A DNA stretch of 64,000 nt from Pectobacterium aroidearum (GTDB lineage: Bacteria; Pseudomonadota; Gammaproteobacteria; Enterobacterales; Enterobacteriaceae), in NCBI RefSeq assembly GCF_041228105.1, contig NZ_CP166097.1, positions 1,302,001 through 1,366,000 of the forward strand, in the 5' to 3' direction. Position 1 is the first letter of the stretch, and the number at the start of each line of letters is the position of its first letter. The notes beneath the pieces are model-generated. The model saw only the letters and a program-made list of their open reading frames with translations. It ran no database searches and was not told where the DNA came from. Shown in pieces: positions 1 through 8,727 of this stretch. Position numbers and translations under genes: made by a program.

Positions 1-114
1 GATCAGTATGACTATAAGGGAGCAACCGGGATCGGCGTGTTCATGCTGCTGGTTTCTTTCATTATGCTGCTGCTGATTAACGTGTTGCAGCGCCGCATTC
101 AACCGAAACTGTAA
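1..114 (+). CDS. cysT: Sulfate/thiosulfate ABC transporter permease CysT, C-terminal fragment
   Basis: The window opens inside this gene; only the last 37 codons and the TAA stop (112-114) are present. The visible peptide has one hydrophobic segment rich in Leu, Ile and Met, followed by a basic tail ending in QPKL, which suits the last membrane helix of a permease. It is followed after 12 bp by cysW and then cysA, the standard order of the sulfate/thiosulfate importer operon, in which CysT (CysU) pairs with CysW in the inner membrane. The identification rests mainly on this context because the fragment is short. Confidence 0.85.
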   Translation, partial: DQYDYKGATGIGVFMLLVSFIMLLLINVLQRRIQPKL

Positions 115-126
115 GGGCTGGTCGTC

Positions 127-1008
127 ATGGAACAGGTTATTTCCGCTCAGGCCAGCGCGGCTAAAAGAAAAAAGCAGCCCGCAGCCTATTACATTCTGGT
201 TTCACTCGCGTGGATCGTCTTTTTTCTAATTCTGGTTCTGCCGCTGATGATGGTGGTGACACAGGGACTGGATAAAGGCGTCGGCGCATTTTGGGACGCG
301 ATTACCGAACCTGATGCGATCTCTGCGCTCAAGCTGACGCTGCTTGCGACCGTCATTTCCGTGCCGTTAAACGTGGTGTTCGGATTGGCGACGGCGTGGT
401 GTGTAACGAAATTCGAGTTTCGTGGTAAGAGCTTTCTGCTGGCGTTGATCGATTTACCGTTTTCCGTATCCCCCGTTGTGGCGGGGTTGGTGTATGTGCT
501 GTTGTTTGGTGCACAAAGCAAGATCTATCCCTTCCTGCTCGAGCACGATCTGCAAATTGTTTACGCCGTACCGGGCATCGTGCTGGCGACGATTTTCGTC
601 ACACTGCCTTATGTTGCCCGTGAGCTGATTCCGCTGATGGAAGAGCAGGGGTCGCAGGAAGAAGAAGCTGCACGTCTGCTGGGAGCGAACGGCTGGCAAA
701 TGTTCTGGCATATCACGCTGCCGAATGTGAAGTGGGCGCTGATTTACGGCGTGGTGCTGTGTACCGCGCGCGCGATGGGCGAGTTTGGTGCCGTTTCCGT
801 CATATCCGGCCATATTCGCGGCCTGACGAACACGCTGCCGCTGCATATCGAAATTCTTTATAACGAGTACAACATCGTTGCGGCCTTCAGCGTGGCGATT
901 CTGCTGCTGATCATGTCGCTGGTGGTGCTGTTACTGCGCCAGTGGAGTGAAGGTCGATTGACGAAGCAAATACAGAAACAACAGGAGTTGGCCAAAAATG
1001 AGCATTGA
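127..1008 (+). CDS. cysW: Sulfate/thiosulfate ABC transporter permease CysW
   Basis: A 293-residue inner-membrane permease that forms the sulfate/thiosulfate channel with CysT, energised by CysA, for cysteine biosynthesis. The first helix lies at about residues 22-45 and several more follow. The cytoplasmic EAA loop that docks on the ATPase is visible at about residues 178-190 ([12 protein letters not shown]). Length is normal for CysW. The gene starts 12 bp after cysT and its end overlaps cysA by 11 bp, which suggests translational coupling. The operon promoter and any CysB site lie outside the window. Confidence 0.95.
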   Translation: MEQVISAQASAAKRKKQPAAYYILVSLAWIVFFLILVLPLMMVVTQGLDKGVGAFWDAITEPDAISALKLTLLATVISVPLNVVFGLATAWCVTKFEFRGKSFLLALIDLPFSVSPVVAGLVYVLLFGAQSKIYPFLLEHDLQIVYAVPGIVLATIFVTLPYVARELIPLMEEQGSQEEEAARLLGANGWQMFWHITLPNVKWALIYGVVLCTARAMGEFGAVSVISGHIRGLTNTLPLHIEILYNEYNIVAAFSVAILLLIMSLVVLLLRQWSEGRLTKQIQKQQELAKNEH

Positions 1009-1990
1009 GATTCGCAATATTAATAAACAATTTGGCCAGTTTCGGGCGCTGAACGAGATTAATTTGTCGATCCACAGCGGCGAGCTGGTGGCGCTGTTGG
1101 GACCATCGGGCTGCGGTAAGACAACGCTGCTGCGTATTATCGCCGGACTGGAACAGCCGGATAGCGGCAGTATTATTTTCCACGGTCAGGATGTGTCCGT
1201 CCACGATGTGCGCAAACGCAACGTGGGATTTGTCTTCCAGCACTACGCGCTATTCCGTCACATGACGGTGTTCGATAACGTTGCATTTGGACTGCGAATG
1301 AAGCCGAAAAATATTCGGCCTTCGAAGCGTGATATCGAAAAGAAAGTACATGAGCTGCTGAATCTGGTGCAACTGGACTGGCTGGGGGATCGTTATCCTG
1401 AACAGCTTTCCGGCGGCCAGCGCCAGCGTATTGCATTGGCACGTGCGCTGATCGTCGAACCGAGTATCCTGCTGCTGGATGAACCCTTTGGTGCGCTGGA
1501 TGCCAAGGTGCGTAAAGAACTACGCCGCTGGCTGTCTCAGTTGCATGAAGATATCGATCTGACATCGGTATTTGTGACGCACGATCAGGAAGAAGCGATG
1601 GAAGTGGCTGACCGTATCGTGCTGATGAATAAAGGCGTGATTGAGCAAATCGGTACGCCGGCAGAGGTGTATAACAACCCGGCCAGTGAGTTTGTTTACC
1701 ATTTCCTCGGCGACAGTAACCGACTGAAAGTGGCGCAAACGGAAGAGACGATTCTGTTCCGTCCTCATGAAGTGTCGCTATCCGTTCAGGCGCAGGACGG
1801 CTATCAGGCGGTGACGGTACGCGATATTCGTCCACTCGGCGCCTTAACGCGCCTGTCGCTGAAGCTGGGCGAACAGTCTGAACTGATTGAAGCGGAAGTC
1901 GCAAAAGACGATGTGAGCTTACAAGGGCTCCAGAAAGGCGATGTGATTCAGTTCAAGCCTAAGCGCTATAGCCACGATTGGGAAATCTGA
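998..1990 (+). CDS. cysA: Sulfate/thiosulfate import ATP-binding protein CysA
   Basis: ATPase subunit of the sulfate/thiosulfate importer, 330 residues. Walker A is GPSGCGKTT at residues 35-43, the ABC signature LSGGQ at 137-141, Walker B with DEP at about 156-163, and the switch histidine in VFVTHD near 193. Residues from about 235 form the regulatory C-terminal extension typical of this family. It is somewhat shorter than the E. coli protein (about 365 residues), the difference being in that extension. It overlaps cysW and is followed by a strong terminator. No cysM follows here, unlike in E. coli. Confidence 0.96.
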   Translation: MSIEIRNINKQFGQFRALNEINLSIHSGELVALLGPSGCGKTTLLRIIAGLEQPDSGSIIFHGQDVSVHDVRKRNVGFVFQHYALFRHMTVFDNVAFGLRMKPKNIRPSKRDIEKKVHELLNLVQLDWLGDRYPEQLSGGQRQRIALARALIVEPSILLLDEPFGALDAKVRKELRRWLSQLHEDIDLTSVFVTHDQEEAMEVADRIVLMNKGVIEQIGTPAEVYNNPASEFVYHFLGDSNRLKVAQTEETILFRPHEVSLSVQAQDGYQAVTVRDIRPLGALTRLSLKLGEQSELIEAEVAKDDVSLQGLQKGDVIQFKPKRYSHDWEI

Positions 1991-2010
1991 TCGGAAGATA
2001 GCTGCAATAA

Positions 2011-2037
2011 AAAACCCGCGAGATTCGCGGGTTTTTT
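2011..2037 (+). terminator. Rho-independent terminator after cysA
   Basis: The stem AACCCGCG/CGCGGGTT has a short AGATT loop and is followed by a T run. An A run precedes the stem, so it may also stop the convergent doxX-like gene (ends at 2072) from the other side. Confidence 0.9.
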
Positions 2038-2071
2038 GCTTTTGTCGGAAATACCTGCCGTATGGCAAGGA

Positions 2072-2515
2072 TTAGCGATAAGCGGGGTTAGAGGCAACAG
2101 AATAACGGCCGCTGCCAACCAGCATGATGATAATGCCAGCAAAGAAATAGAGTGCTTCCAGTTCCAGCGCCCAGGCACCAACGTCGGTCAGGGTGAAGAA
2201 TTTACCCATGCCAACCATCAGCGTTGCCACAACCAGCGTCAGCGCGGCAATCAGGCCTGAAATACGGGTAAATACGCCCAGAATAATCAGAATCGGTGCA
2301 ACGACTTCGCCCACGTAGACGCCGTAAGCGATAAAACCTGGCAGGCCTGCGCCTTGCAGCATCTGTACAATCCAACCCACACCGTGCTCAATTTTTGCTA
2401 CGCCGTGAAACAGCAGCAGAATACCCACGGTTAAACGCAGTAAAAGTTTACCTGCATCGGGATGATCGGTTAAACGCGTGAACCACTGATTCAACTGAGA
2501 AATCATACTAGACAA
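2072..2515 (-). CDS. DoxX family membrane protein
   Basis: A 147-residue protein with about four hydrophobic segments and the LLRLTVGILLLFHGVAKI motif near residues 25-42 typical of DoxX proteins such as E. coli YphA. The family sits in the inner membrane; its biochemical role is unsettled, with links to thiol and redox homeostasis reported for some members. It is a single gene, convergent with cysA and 255 bp downstream of the stop of the TonB receptor gene. Nothing in its surroundings points to a more specific job. Confidence 0.85.
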   Translation of the reverse strand: MSSMISQLNQWFTRLTDHPDAGKLLLRLTVGILLLFHGVAKIEHGVGWIVQMLQGAGLPGFIAYGVYVGEVVAPILIILGVFTRISGLIAALTLVVATLMVGMGKFFTLTDVGAWALELEALYFFAGIIIMLVGSGRYSVASNPAYR

Positions 2516-2672
2516 CCTCGTGAGTTAGCGAAAAGTGCTATTGGATATAAGGCGGCAGTGTCGTCGATTTAACGCCTGAATAGAAAACAAATAAATTTGA
2601 TATTTTCTGTCAAAAAATTAGGTGAAGCGTGTCAATCGGGATAAGCATCGCACCGCGATTGTAGAGAGCTAA

Positions 2673-2703
2673 CGATAGATGGGCGTTCAACTCCCGTCTA
2701 TCG
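2673..2703 (-). terminator. Perfectly placed inverted repeat downstream of the TonB receptor operon
   Basis: CGATAGATGGG pairs with CCCGTCTATCG across a 9-nt loop, giving 11 pairs including one G-T wobble. It lies 68 bp past the stop codon of the receptor gene. There is no clear T run on the minus strand, so it may be a transcript-stabilising hairpin or a factor-assisted terminator. Confidence 0.45.
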
Positions 2704-2770
2704 CTGCTGTTTGAGGAGGCGCGTAATGGCAGCGCAGAACATCACGCTGCCGTATCGGCTACCTTGCGCT

Positions 2771-5047
2771 TCAATAGTCAATCGAATATGTCAGAGCGAA
2801 CGTGCGTCCCTGTGCTGGCAGGCTGGATATTTTGCCATAGGTGGCTTCGGCCTGTTGGCTGTAGACGGTTTTATAGTCACGATTGGCCAGATTGTAGATA
2901 CCGAAGCCGACCTGGCCGCCCAGCAATGGGGCATGAGCGATGAGGTCGAACACGGTATAGCCCTGAATTTTTGCTGCTGGCGTGGAGCGGATGCTTGAGC
3001 TGACGGCAGCGGATTTGGCGTCATTATAAGCGCGGTCAGTTCCGCCAACCGTCAGGGATTGCAGACGTAATCCGTAACCATCAGCGAATGTCCAGTCGCT
3101 GTATAACGTCGCTTTCAGCGGCGATACACGGAATGCATTCAGTTCGCGCCATTCGCCAGCGGCGTCTTTATATTCGCCTCGGGTGTAGGCAAGAGTACCG
3201 CCGACGTTCCAGCTTTCGGACAGCGGGTATTGCAGGTTGCCTTCCATACCCCAGATTCGCTCGTCGGTATCGGCGACTGACACGCTATAGTCACGGTTGA
3301 ACTGCACTACCTTGTCGGACGTGTTGTAGAACGCGGTAACGCCAGCACTCAGGCCGCGATTGTCTCTCATACGCCAGCCGAGTTCATAGTTATTGACTTT
3401 GATGGAGTCGATACTGTCGCCGTTAATGGTGAATGTCGCCGGTACGTCGCGCAACATGCGCTGTGTGTCGGGCAGGCTGAAGCCTTGAGAGAAGTTGGTG
3501 AACAGTTGATGGGTATCGGTCAATTGGTACACCAACCCCAGGTTATACAACGTTTCGCCATGCTTCACCTGGCCGCCTTCAAGCTGCCTGGCCTGATAGC
3601 CAGATACCCTATCCGCAGTGATGGCTTCGCTGTACGGCGTTGAGGTGGAAACTTTGTTGCGGATGGTCTCGTGGCGCAGGCCTGCCTGTAGGTTTAGGCG
3701 TTTAGTCAGCGCGTAGTCCGATTGCAGGAATAGACCGGTTTTGTCCACCTTAACATCTGGCCCCATGGCGTAACGGTTTTCGGCTTGATAACGCAAGCCG
3801 TTACTGGCAATGAAGGTGTTGAGGCCGTAGGATTGCCCGCTCTGGCTGTCTTTTTCCTGTTCGTAGTCAAGACCATAGGTTAGCTGTAGGTCGCGTCCTG
3901 CCAGACTCATGTTTTTTTGCAATGCGGTACGCACGCCCCAGACATCAATATCCGTGTTGGATTGCATTGCCACATAGGTGCTGCCGCCCGGCAGCGCTGA
4001 ATGCGTTACTGCGGAGACGGAAGGGAACCAGCGTGATTGTTCTTTGCGATAATAGGCTTCAGCCGTCAACTGCTGGCCGCCCAGTATGTCCCGATTCTGG
4101 TATTGGGTATTGACGCCGTAATGCCGGGTACGGGGCTGGTCGTCAAGCTGTAACCCTTTGATGCCCTTGAGGCTAGGCTGAAACGTTGCCGGAGTGAACA
4201 GCGCGGCCAGTCCAGGGCCATAATCGGGGCCGTAGTCGCTGTCTTGCTCATCATTGTAATACCTGAACGCACCACTCAACTGCTGATTGTCATCCAGATG
4301 CCAGGTCAGCCGGCTATTGAAATCGAGACTGGTTGTGTCCTGGCGATCGGTTTGGGCGATTTCCGGCCCAATCCGATTCCCGTGGGCATTGCGCATGTCC
4401 CCTTGTGCGGTATAGTTCAGCCCGGCAAAGCCGCTAATGTCATCGTTATGGAAAGAGGCGGTTTGCGTACCGCTGTAGGCCATACCTGATTTAGACGGCT
4501 TATCTGCGCTTTTCAAGCCAAATTGGCTGCTGAAAGTATAAGGTTCATCATCGGCATTACGGGTGATGATATTGATAATGCCCCCCGTCGCGCCCGCGCC
4601 GTAGAGGCTTGTGGCGCCTGATACGACTTCGACACGTTCGATCATCGTCGGAGAGATGCTGTTGAGCTGCCGCGAGCCGTCACGAGAACCCGTCAATGGT
4701 ACGCCGTCGATCATGACCTGCACCGTACGCCCGCGCATGGTCATACCGTAGTTACTGGTGGTGCCGGAGGAGGGAGCCAGGCCGGGTACCAACTGCCCGA
4801 GGATATCGGCGGTAGATCTACTCGCTGAGGATTGTTTGGCGATATCTTCGCGTTCAATGCTGTAAACCGTTCCAGCGATATCGGCGATGTTCTTCACCGA
4901 ACGGGCAGCCGTTACCGTCATGATATCGGTGTCCTGCGTCTGGCTGCGAGTTTGCTGCACTGAGGTCACATCGGTCTGGGCATACACCTGAGCACTGATT
5001 GCCAGACTCAAGAAAGTGACCCGCGCGGGGGGCGCAAGATATCGCAT
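2771..5047 (-). CDS. TonB-dependent siderophore receptor (IutA/RhtA-like)
   Basis: A 758-residue outer-membrane receptor. A signal peptide ends near residue 23 (VYAQ). A TonB box candidate DIMTVTA is at 41-47. The plug domain covers about 50-165 and includes IERVEVVSGATSLYGAGATG, and the beta-barrel ends in an aromatic residue (SIDY). The plug resembles the aerobactin/rhizobactin receptors IutA and RhtA, which would suggest a citrate-hydroxamate ligand; that is inference. It is the last gene of a three-gene operon behind an RhtX/FptX-type permease and a small unknown gene, with a divergent AraC regulator. No siderophore synthesis genes are nearby. Confidence 0.9.
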   Translation of the reverse strand: MRYLAPPARVTFLSLAISAQVYAQTDVTSVQQTRSQTQDTDIMTVTAARSVKNIADIAGTVYSIEREDIAKQSSASRSTADILGQLVPGLAPSSGTTSNYGMTMRGRTVQVMIDGVPLTGSRDGSRQLNSISPTMIERVEVVSGATSLYGAGATGGIINIITRNADDEPYTFSSQFGLKSADKPSKSGMAYSGTQTASFHNDDISGFAGLNYTAQGDMRNAHGNRIGPEIAQTDRQDTTSLDFNSRLTWHLDDNQQLSGAFRYYNDEQDSDYGPDYGPGLAALFTPATFQPSLKGIKGLQLDDQPRTRHYGVNTQYQNRDILGGQQLTAEAYYRKEQSRWFPSVSAVTHSALPGGSTYVAMQSNTDIDVWGVRTALQKNMSLAGRDLQLTYGLDYEQEKDSQSGQSYGLNTFIASNGLRYQAENRYAMGPDVKVDKTGLFLQSDYALTKRLNLQAGLRHETIRNKVSTSTPYSEAITADRVSGYQARQLEGGQVKHGETLYNLGLVYQLTDTHQLFTNFSQGFSLPDTQRMLRDVPATFTINGDSIDSIKVNNYELGWRMRDNRGLSAGVTAFYNTSDKVVQFNRDYSVSVADTDERIWGMEGNLQYPLSESWNVGGTLAYTRGEYKDAAGEWRELNAFRVSPLKATLYSDWTFADGYGLRLQSLTVGGTDRAYNDAKSAAVSSSIRSTPAAKIQGYTVFDLIAHAPLLGGQVGFGIYNLANRDYKTVYSQQAEATYGKISSLPAQGRTFALTYSIDY

Positions 5048-5077
5048 AATGTCTCCTGAATAACTGAATGATAAGGG

Positions 5078-6304
5078 TTAAATAGTTTTGGTCAGATGTT
5101 TTCTGATGAGCGGCCGACACAGCAAGACGCTCAGTAGCGATAGAATGCCGAGCAGCAGATAATAAGCGCCATAGCCCAGCCCTGCGGCGAGAAAGCCGGA
5201 AAGCGAACCGCCAAGGAAAAACACCAGGAGTTCAAAGCACACCAGCACAGTGAAGTCGGTGCCTGCCTGTCGGCGTGAGCACAGGCGCATGAACAGTGCA
5301 TAAAGGCTGGTCATTGCCATGTAGCGAATCGCCAACATGACGATGACCAATGTGCCGAGCCAAAATCCTGAAGTCATGGTTGAACCACTGTAGAGCAGCG
5401 CGGCAAGCAGCAGATAGACGCCACTGCGCAGCCAGCCAGCACGAACCAGCAGTACGTCGGACGAATAGCGTTTGAGTGCCCACGCTGTGGTGATGGCGCT
5501 CAGTAATCCGATCCCCGCCCCAGCCACCGACATCAGAAGGCCGATTTCCACCAGTGTCCATCGCTGATCGACCAGCAGCGGAGTAAGCATGGCCATTGCG
5601 GGGGCTTCAACCAGTCGATAGAGCAGAATAAGCAGCAAAGCCCAACGTATCTCACGACGCCTGAACGTATTGGCGAAGCTCGGGCGCTCAGACGTTGGGG
5701 AGGTCTGGGGGCGCTCATTAACCCAGGTGACAGCGATCATAGTCAGCGCCGTCAAAACCGCCAGAGACAGCAATGCGCTGCGCCAGCCATACAGCTGATA
5801 CAGTAACAGGATGCCAGCGCCGCCGATCATGCTGCCCAGCGCCACGCCGATACTTTGCGCCATGCTGCCAAGACGATGATCTGACGCTGCCAGTGATTCC
5901 ACCGTATAGCCGTCGATGGCGATATCCTGCGTGGCAGCCCAGGTCGAGATCCAGAGTCCAATCAGTACGAATGAGAGCAATCCGTAATCCAGTCCGGTGA
6001 ATGCCAGAACCAGTACACCGGTTGCCAGTGCAATTTGCGTCAACCATAACCAGGTGCGACGACGCCCCAGGGCAGGCAGATAATAACGATCAATTAACGG
6101 TGCCCAGAGAAATTTACAGGCCCAGGGCAGATAAAGCAGCGAAAGCATGCCTATCCAGCGCAAATCCACCCCCTGACTACGCAGAATGCTCGGCATAGCG
6201 ACATTGTAGAAATAAAGCAGTAGGGCATGCGCTAAATAGAGGGTCACGATCGCCGTCAGCCCCAATCGACTGACCGGTGTGAATTCATGTACTCGTGTCA
6301 TCAT
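5078..6304 (-). CDS. MFS siderophore permease, RhtX/FptX type
   Basis: A 408-residue protein with about 12 hydrophobic segments. The N-terminal part (PSILRSQGVDLRWIGMLSLL, then KFLWAPLIDRYY) and the helix with WAATQDIAIDGYTVE match the AmpG/RhtX/FptX branch of the major facilitator superfamily. RhtX and FptX carry ferri-siderophores (rhizobactin 1021, pyochelin) across the inner membrane as single proteins, replacing an ABC importer. No binding protein or ABC ATPase is present here, which fits that mechanism. The start overlaps the stop of the small upstream gene by 4 bp and the stop is 30 bp before the receptor start, so the three are probably one transcript. Confidence 0.85.
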   Translation of the reverse strand: MMTRVHEFTPVSRLGLTAIVTLYLAHALLLYFYNVAMPSILRSQGVDLRWIGMLSLLYLPWACKFLWAPLIDRYYLPALGRRRTWLWLTQIALATGVLVLAFTGLDYGLLSFVLIGLWISTWAATQDIAIDGYTVESLAASDHRLGSMAQSIGVALGSMIGGAGILLLYQLYGWRSALLSLAVLTALTMIAVTWVNERPQTSPTSERPSFANTFRRREIRWALLLILLYRLVEAPAMAMLTPLLVDQRWTLVEIGLLMSVAGAGIGLLSAITTAWALKRYSSDVLLVRAGWLRSGVYLLLAALLYSGSTMTSGFWLGTLVIVMLAIRYMAMTSLYALFMRLCSRRQAGTDFTVLVCFELLVFFLGGSLSGFLAAGLGYGAYYLLLGILSLLSVLLCRPLIRKHLTKTI

Positions 6305-6684
6305 TCACCCATGTCCATCATGTGCTCGGCAATCCAGTGATAACCCTCGGACTTATCCAGTGTGACGAAGTACGGCACGCCCCAGGAGCGGTGTAGTGCG
6401 GGGACATCCAGACGTGCCTGTTCGGCGGTGTCACGGGCAATGCGTACCAGACCACGGCAGTAGTGCTGAAACGCGGGTTTGTGTTGTCGATACCAGAATG
6501 CCTGAATGGCTCGGTAATCGGGGGCGAATTCAGTGTGCGCGAGCGTGCTGGCGATGAAGAAAAAGGGTTGTTTCGATTCAAGGAGATGCTCGATGTGCGC
6601 TAGCCATTCACGTATTTCCTCAGCGCTGACGCTTTCCTGAAACACCGCCTCGACCAGTGCGGTGTGCGTGACACGTAAAACCAT
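6301..6684 (-). CDS. Small protein of unknown function, first gene of siderophore-uptake operon
   Basis: A 127-residue soluble protein with no signal peptide or membrane helix and no family I recognise. It is rich in aromatic and histidine residues (QAFWYRQHKPAFQHYCRG around 82-99; SEGYHWIAEHMMDMGE at the C-terminus). Its stop overlaps the start of the permease gene by 4 bp, and it is the first gene after the divergent promoter region. A role in handling or releasing iron from the imported siderophore is conceivable from position and His/Met content but is only a guess. Confidence 0.75.
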   Translation of the reverse strand: MVLRVTHTALVEAVFQESVSAEEIREWLAHIEHLLESKQPFFFIASTLAHTEFAPDYRAIQAFWYRQHKPAFQHYCRGLVRIARDTAEQARLDVPALHRSWGVPYFVTLDKSEGYHWIAEHMMDMGE

Positions 6685-6745
6685 ACGTTGTTACCCTTGA
6701 AATGAAAAATGTCACAGACCTTAGACAGTCGATTGCCGTCATGTT

Positions 6746-6764
6746 ACAAATGAGAATACTTCTA
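6746..6764. promoter_or_regulatory. Possible Fur or AraC-type operator in divergent promoter region
   Basis: ACAAATGAGAATACTTCTA matches the 19-bp Fur consensus at 11 positions, including the AATGAGAAT core. It sits in the 149-bp region between the siderophore operon and its AraC regulator, so it could control both. The match is imperfect; a binding site for the AraC protein itself is an alternative. Confidence 0.35.
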
Positions 6765-6833
6765 ATTCAAAACGTCCGCTTAGGCTAAAAAAAGAAAAAT
6801 TTAGGCGCGACGAAATTTATTCAGGTACGTTTC

Positions 6834-7787
6834 ATGCGTGTATTTACCTGTGGTCAGTTAAGTCAGTCTGCCAGTGAACAGGGAGGGAAACTGCACTTCG
6901 GTCATGAGTTACCGAGCGACCAGCCTGTGTTGGCTGGCTGGCAGCGAATTCAGTCCTTGGGAAATGGTCTGGTGTTGTATCTGAGCCAGAGTGAAGACCT
7001 GATCGACGCCTTTAGTCAGAATTTGCTGTCACCGGGTATTACTGCCGCGTTTCTACTTCAGGGACAAGCGGATGTGAGTCTGGCTGGTCAGCGTTTGCGT
7101 TTCGATGCCCATTCTGCCCGCCAGCGCGCAATGCTGGTTAATCTGACGGATAGCGATCAGTTTCAGCGTCATTGGCAGGCTGGCCGACGAGAAACCAAGA
7201 TCTGTCTGAGTTTCAGTCCGGCCTGGTTTGAACGGTTCGCCAGCGAGAGTAGTCTGTGCAGTAGCCGTTTGTTGCAATTCAGGCGCGCGCACTGGCAAAG
7301 CCTTTCCTGGCAACCCGCGCCGGATGTCCTGCAGCGTGCCTGCCAACTGGCTTTTGACGATCGTTCTCCAGTCTCGCTTATCCAACGTTTGCAAGGCGAG
7401 AGTTTTGCGCTGGATCTGGCGACGGACATTCTACGAAGTATTGATGCCACTCCTCAGCAAAAACGTTTTGGCGCCCATCTTGAATGCTGTCTGGTGCGTT
7501 TGAAAGAGTGGCTGAATAGTGGCGAAGCCGATCGCCTGAGTATCGGCCAGATGGCTAAAACGTTAGGTACTAATCCGGTCGATTTGCAGAATGGTTTTCG
7601 CACCCGTAACGGTATCACTATTGCTGCCTACCTACGTAAGCAGCGGCTGGAACGAGCCTATCAGGCACTCCACCGACATGTGGTGTCGGTGGATGACGCC
7701 GCCGCGCTGGCGGGCTATGAACATGTCAGTAGTTTCAGCGCGGCGTTTAAAAAGCAGTATGGGTTTCCGCCTTCACAGGTCAGATAG
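6834..7787 (+). CDS. AraC-family transcriptional regulator (PchR/RhrA-like)
   Basis: A 317-residue regulator. The C-terminal 100 residues hold two helix-turn-helix units: LSIGQMAKTLGTNPVDLQNG, then VSVDDAAALAGYEHVSSFSA followed by FKKQYGFPPSQVR, the classic AraC signature. The N-terminal 200 residues resemble the ligand domain of PchR-like regulators. In the pyochelin and rhizobactin systems such a regulator switches on its receptor and permease when the ferri-siderophore is inside the cell, and it is divergent from the uptake operon as here. Specificity cannot be read from sequence. Confidence 0.88.
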   Translation: MRVFTCGQLSQSASEQGGKLHFGHELPSDQPVLAGWQRIQSLGNGLVLYLSQSEDLIDAFSQNLLSPGITAAFLLQGQADVSLAGQRLRFDAHSARQRAMLVNLTDSDQFQRHWQAGRRETKICLSFSPAWFERFASESSLCSSRLLQFRRAHWQSLSWQPAPDVLQRACQLAFDDRSPVSLIQRLQGESFALDLATDILRSIDATPQQKRFGAHLECCLVRLKEWLNSGEADRLSIGQMAKTLGTNPVDLQNGFRTRNGITIAAYLRKQRLERAYQALHRHVVSVDDAAALAGYEHVSSFSAAFKKQYGFPPSQVR

Positions 7788-8002
7788 GGCAGGGCACCAT
7801 CATCAGGTTGGGCAGCCATATCTCAATTTTTTCTTCTTTTGATTTTGGTAATGAAGAGAGGCAGGTGGAGTGTGCGACAGGATGACTTGGCCTTTGGCCT
7901 TGCATTCTCGCGTTAACGCGGACGATATCGTCTTGCTTGCAAAGCAGATGCAATAAAAAACATTAGGTGGATTTACTTCAGAGAGGAATCACTTTGCGGA
8001 AG

Positions 8003-8078
8003 TGGTGGGTCGTGCAGGATTCGAACCTGCGACCAATTGATTAAAAGTCAACTGCTCTACCGACTGAGCTAACGACCC
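8003..8078 (-). tRNA. lysV: tRNA-Lys (anticodon TTT)
   Basis: On the minus strand a full 76-nt cloverleaf is visible, with acceptor GGGTCGT, anticodon loop CTTTTAA with anticodon TTT, T arm GGTTCGAATCC and an encoded CCA end. It is the last gene of a val-val-val-lys cluster, the same order as valUXY-lysV next to gltX in E. coli. Confidence 0.97.
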
Positions 8079-8085
8079 GCAGAAG

Positions 8086-8161
8086 TGGTGGGTGATGACG
8101 GGATCGAACCGCCGACCCCCTCCTTGTAAGGGAGGTGCTCTCCCAGCTGAGCTAATCACCC
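8086..8161 (-). tRNA. valY: tRNA-Val (anticodon TAC), third copy in the cluster
   Basis: A 76-nt cloverleaf on the minus strand with anticodon TAC, T arm GGTTCGATCCC and encoded CCA. It is identical over its length to the other two Val genes in this cluster and only 7 bp from the Lys gene. The symbol is assigned by position. Confidence 0.97.
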
Positions 8162-8228
8162 ACTTCTGTACTACATTTACTTCTTTATTTACTTCAACTT
8201 CTAATAAGAAGACCAGCTGGTATGAGAT

Positions 8229-8304
8229 TGGTGGGTGATGACGGGATCGAACCGCCGACCCCCTCCTTGTAAGGGAGGTGCTCTCCCAGCTGAGCTAATC
8301 ACCC
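8229..8304 (-). tRNA. valX: tRNA-Val (anticodon TAC), second copy in the cluster
   Basis: The same 76-nt sequence as its neighbours, with anticodon TAC and encoded CCA, on the minus strand. It is separated by AT-rich spacers of 57 bp (to the promoter-proximal copy) and 67 bp (to the distal copy). Confidence 0.97.
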
Positions 8305-8361
8305 AATCTCAAATCTTCTTACTCTACACAGCGAGCTACTCTTATTTAAAAATCAAAAGAG

Positions 8362-8437
8362 TGGTGGGTGATGACGGGATCGAACCGCCGACCCCCTCCT
8401 TGTAAGGGAGGTGCTCTCCCAGCTGAGCTAATCACCC
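8362..8437 (-). tRNA. valU: tRNA-Val (anticodon TAC), promoter-proximal copy
   Basis: A 76-nt cloverleaf on the minus strand with anticodon TAC and encoded CCA. It is the first gene of the four-tRNA transcript, 18 bp downstream of the -10 element of a near-consensus promoter. Confidence 0.97.
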
Positions 8438-8454
8438 CCGCTGTGTGGAGTCGC

Positions 8455-8482
8455 ATTATAGGGATCCTTGAATGTGAGTCAA
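8455..8482 (-). promoter_or_regulatory. Promoter of the valUXY-lysV tRNA operon
   Basis: On the minus strand: TTGACT, a 16-bp spacer, and a perfect TATAAT, followed by the GC-rich discriminator GCGACTCC expected of a stringently controlled stable-RNA promoter. Confidence 0.85.
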
Positions 8483-8626
8483 CGCTTTTTAAAACTAAAA
8501 TGATTGTTCGTTGCAAAATTAGTCAAGGCGTCGTATTTATCGCCGTTGATGCTGCATCCTTGCGCAATTTGGCCTGTTATCTTGTTATTTCCGCCAGAAT
8601 AAAAGCACGGGCGGCATGTTACGGCG

Positions 8627-8654
8627 TTGAGGAATCGAAGCAGAGTGATAGAAT
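8627..8654 (+). promoter_or_regulatory. Candidate gltX promoter
   Basis: TTGAGG, a 16-bp spacer and TAGAAT lie 73 bp upstream of the gltX start codon. It is the best sigma-70 match in the gap between the divergent tRNA promoter and gltX. E. coli gltX has several promoters, so others may exist. Confidence 0.45.
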
Positions 8655-8727
8655 GTTGCCCACTTTTGTTCTTGAGCTTATGTCGGTCTGTGCCGACAGC
8701 CGTTGCGTAATAAGGCTGTAATCCCAA

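Noticed and set aside
1173..1904. A 243-codon minus-strand frame opposite cysA.
   Set aside because: Antisense shadow of a GC-rich conserved gene; cysA on the other strand is unambiguous.
8003..8437. Three identical tRNA-Val copies considered as a CRISPR-like or other repeat array.
   Set aside because: Each copy folds as a full tRNA with encoded CCA, and the arrangement equals the known valUXY-lysV operon.
8362..8727. A plus-strand 117-codon frame running from the tRNA-Val gene toward gltX (8368-8721).
   Set aside because: It begins inside a tRNA gene and crosses two promoters; no family similarity.
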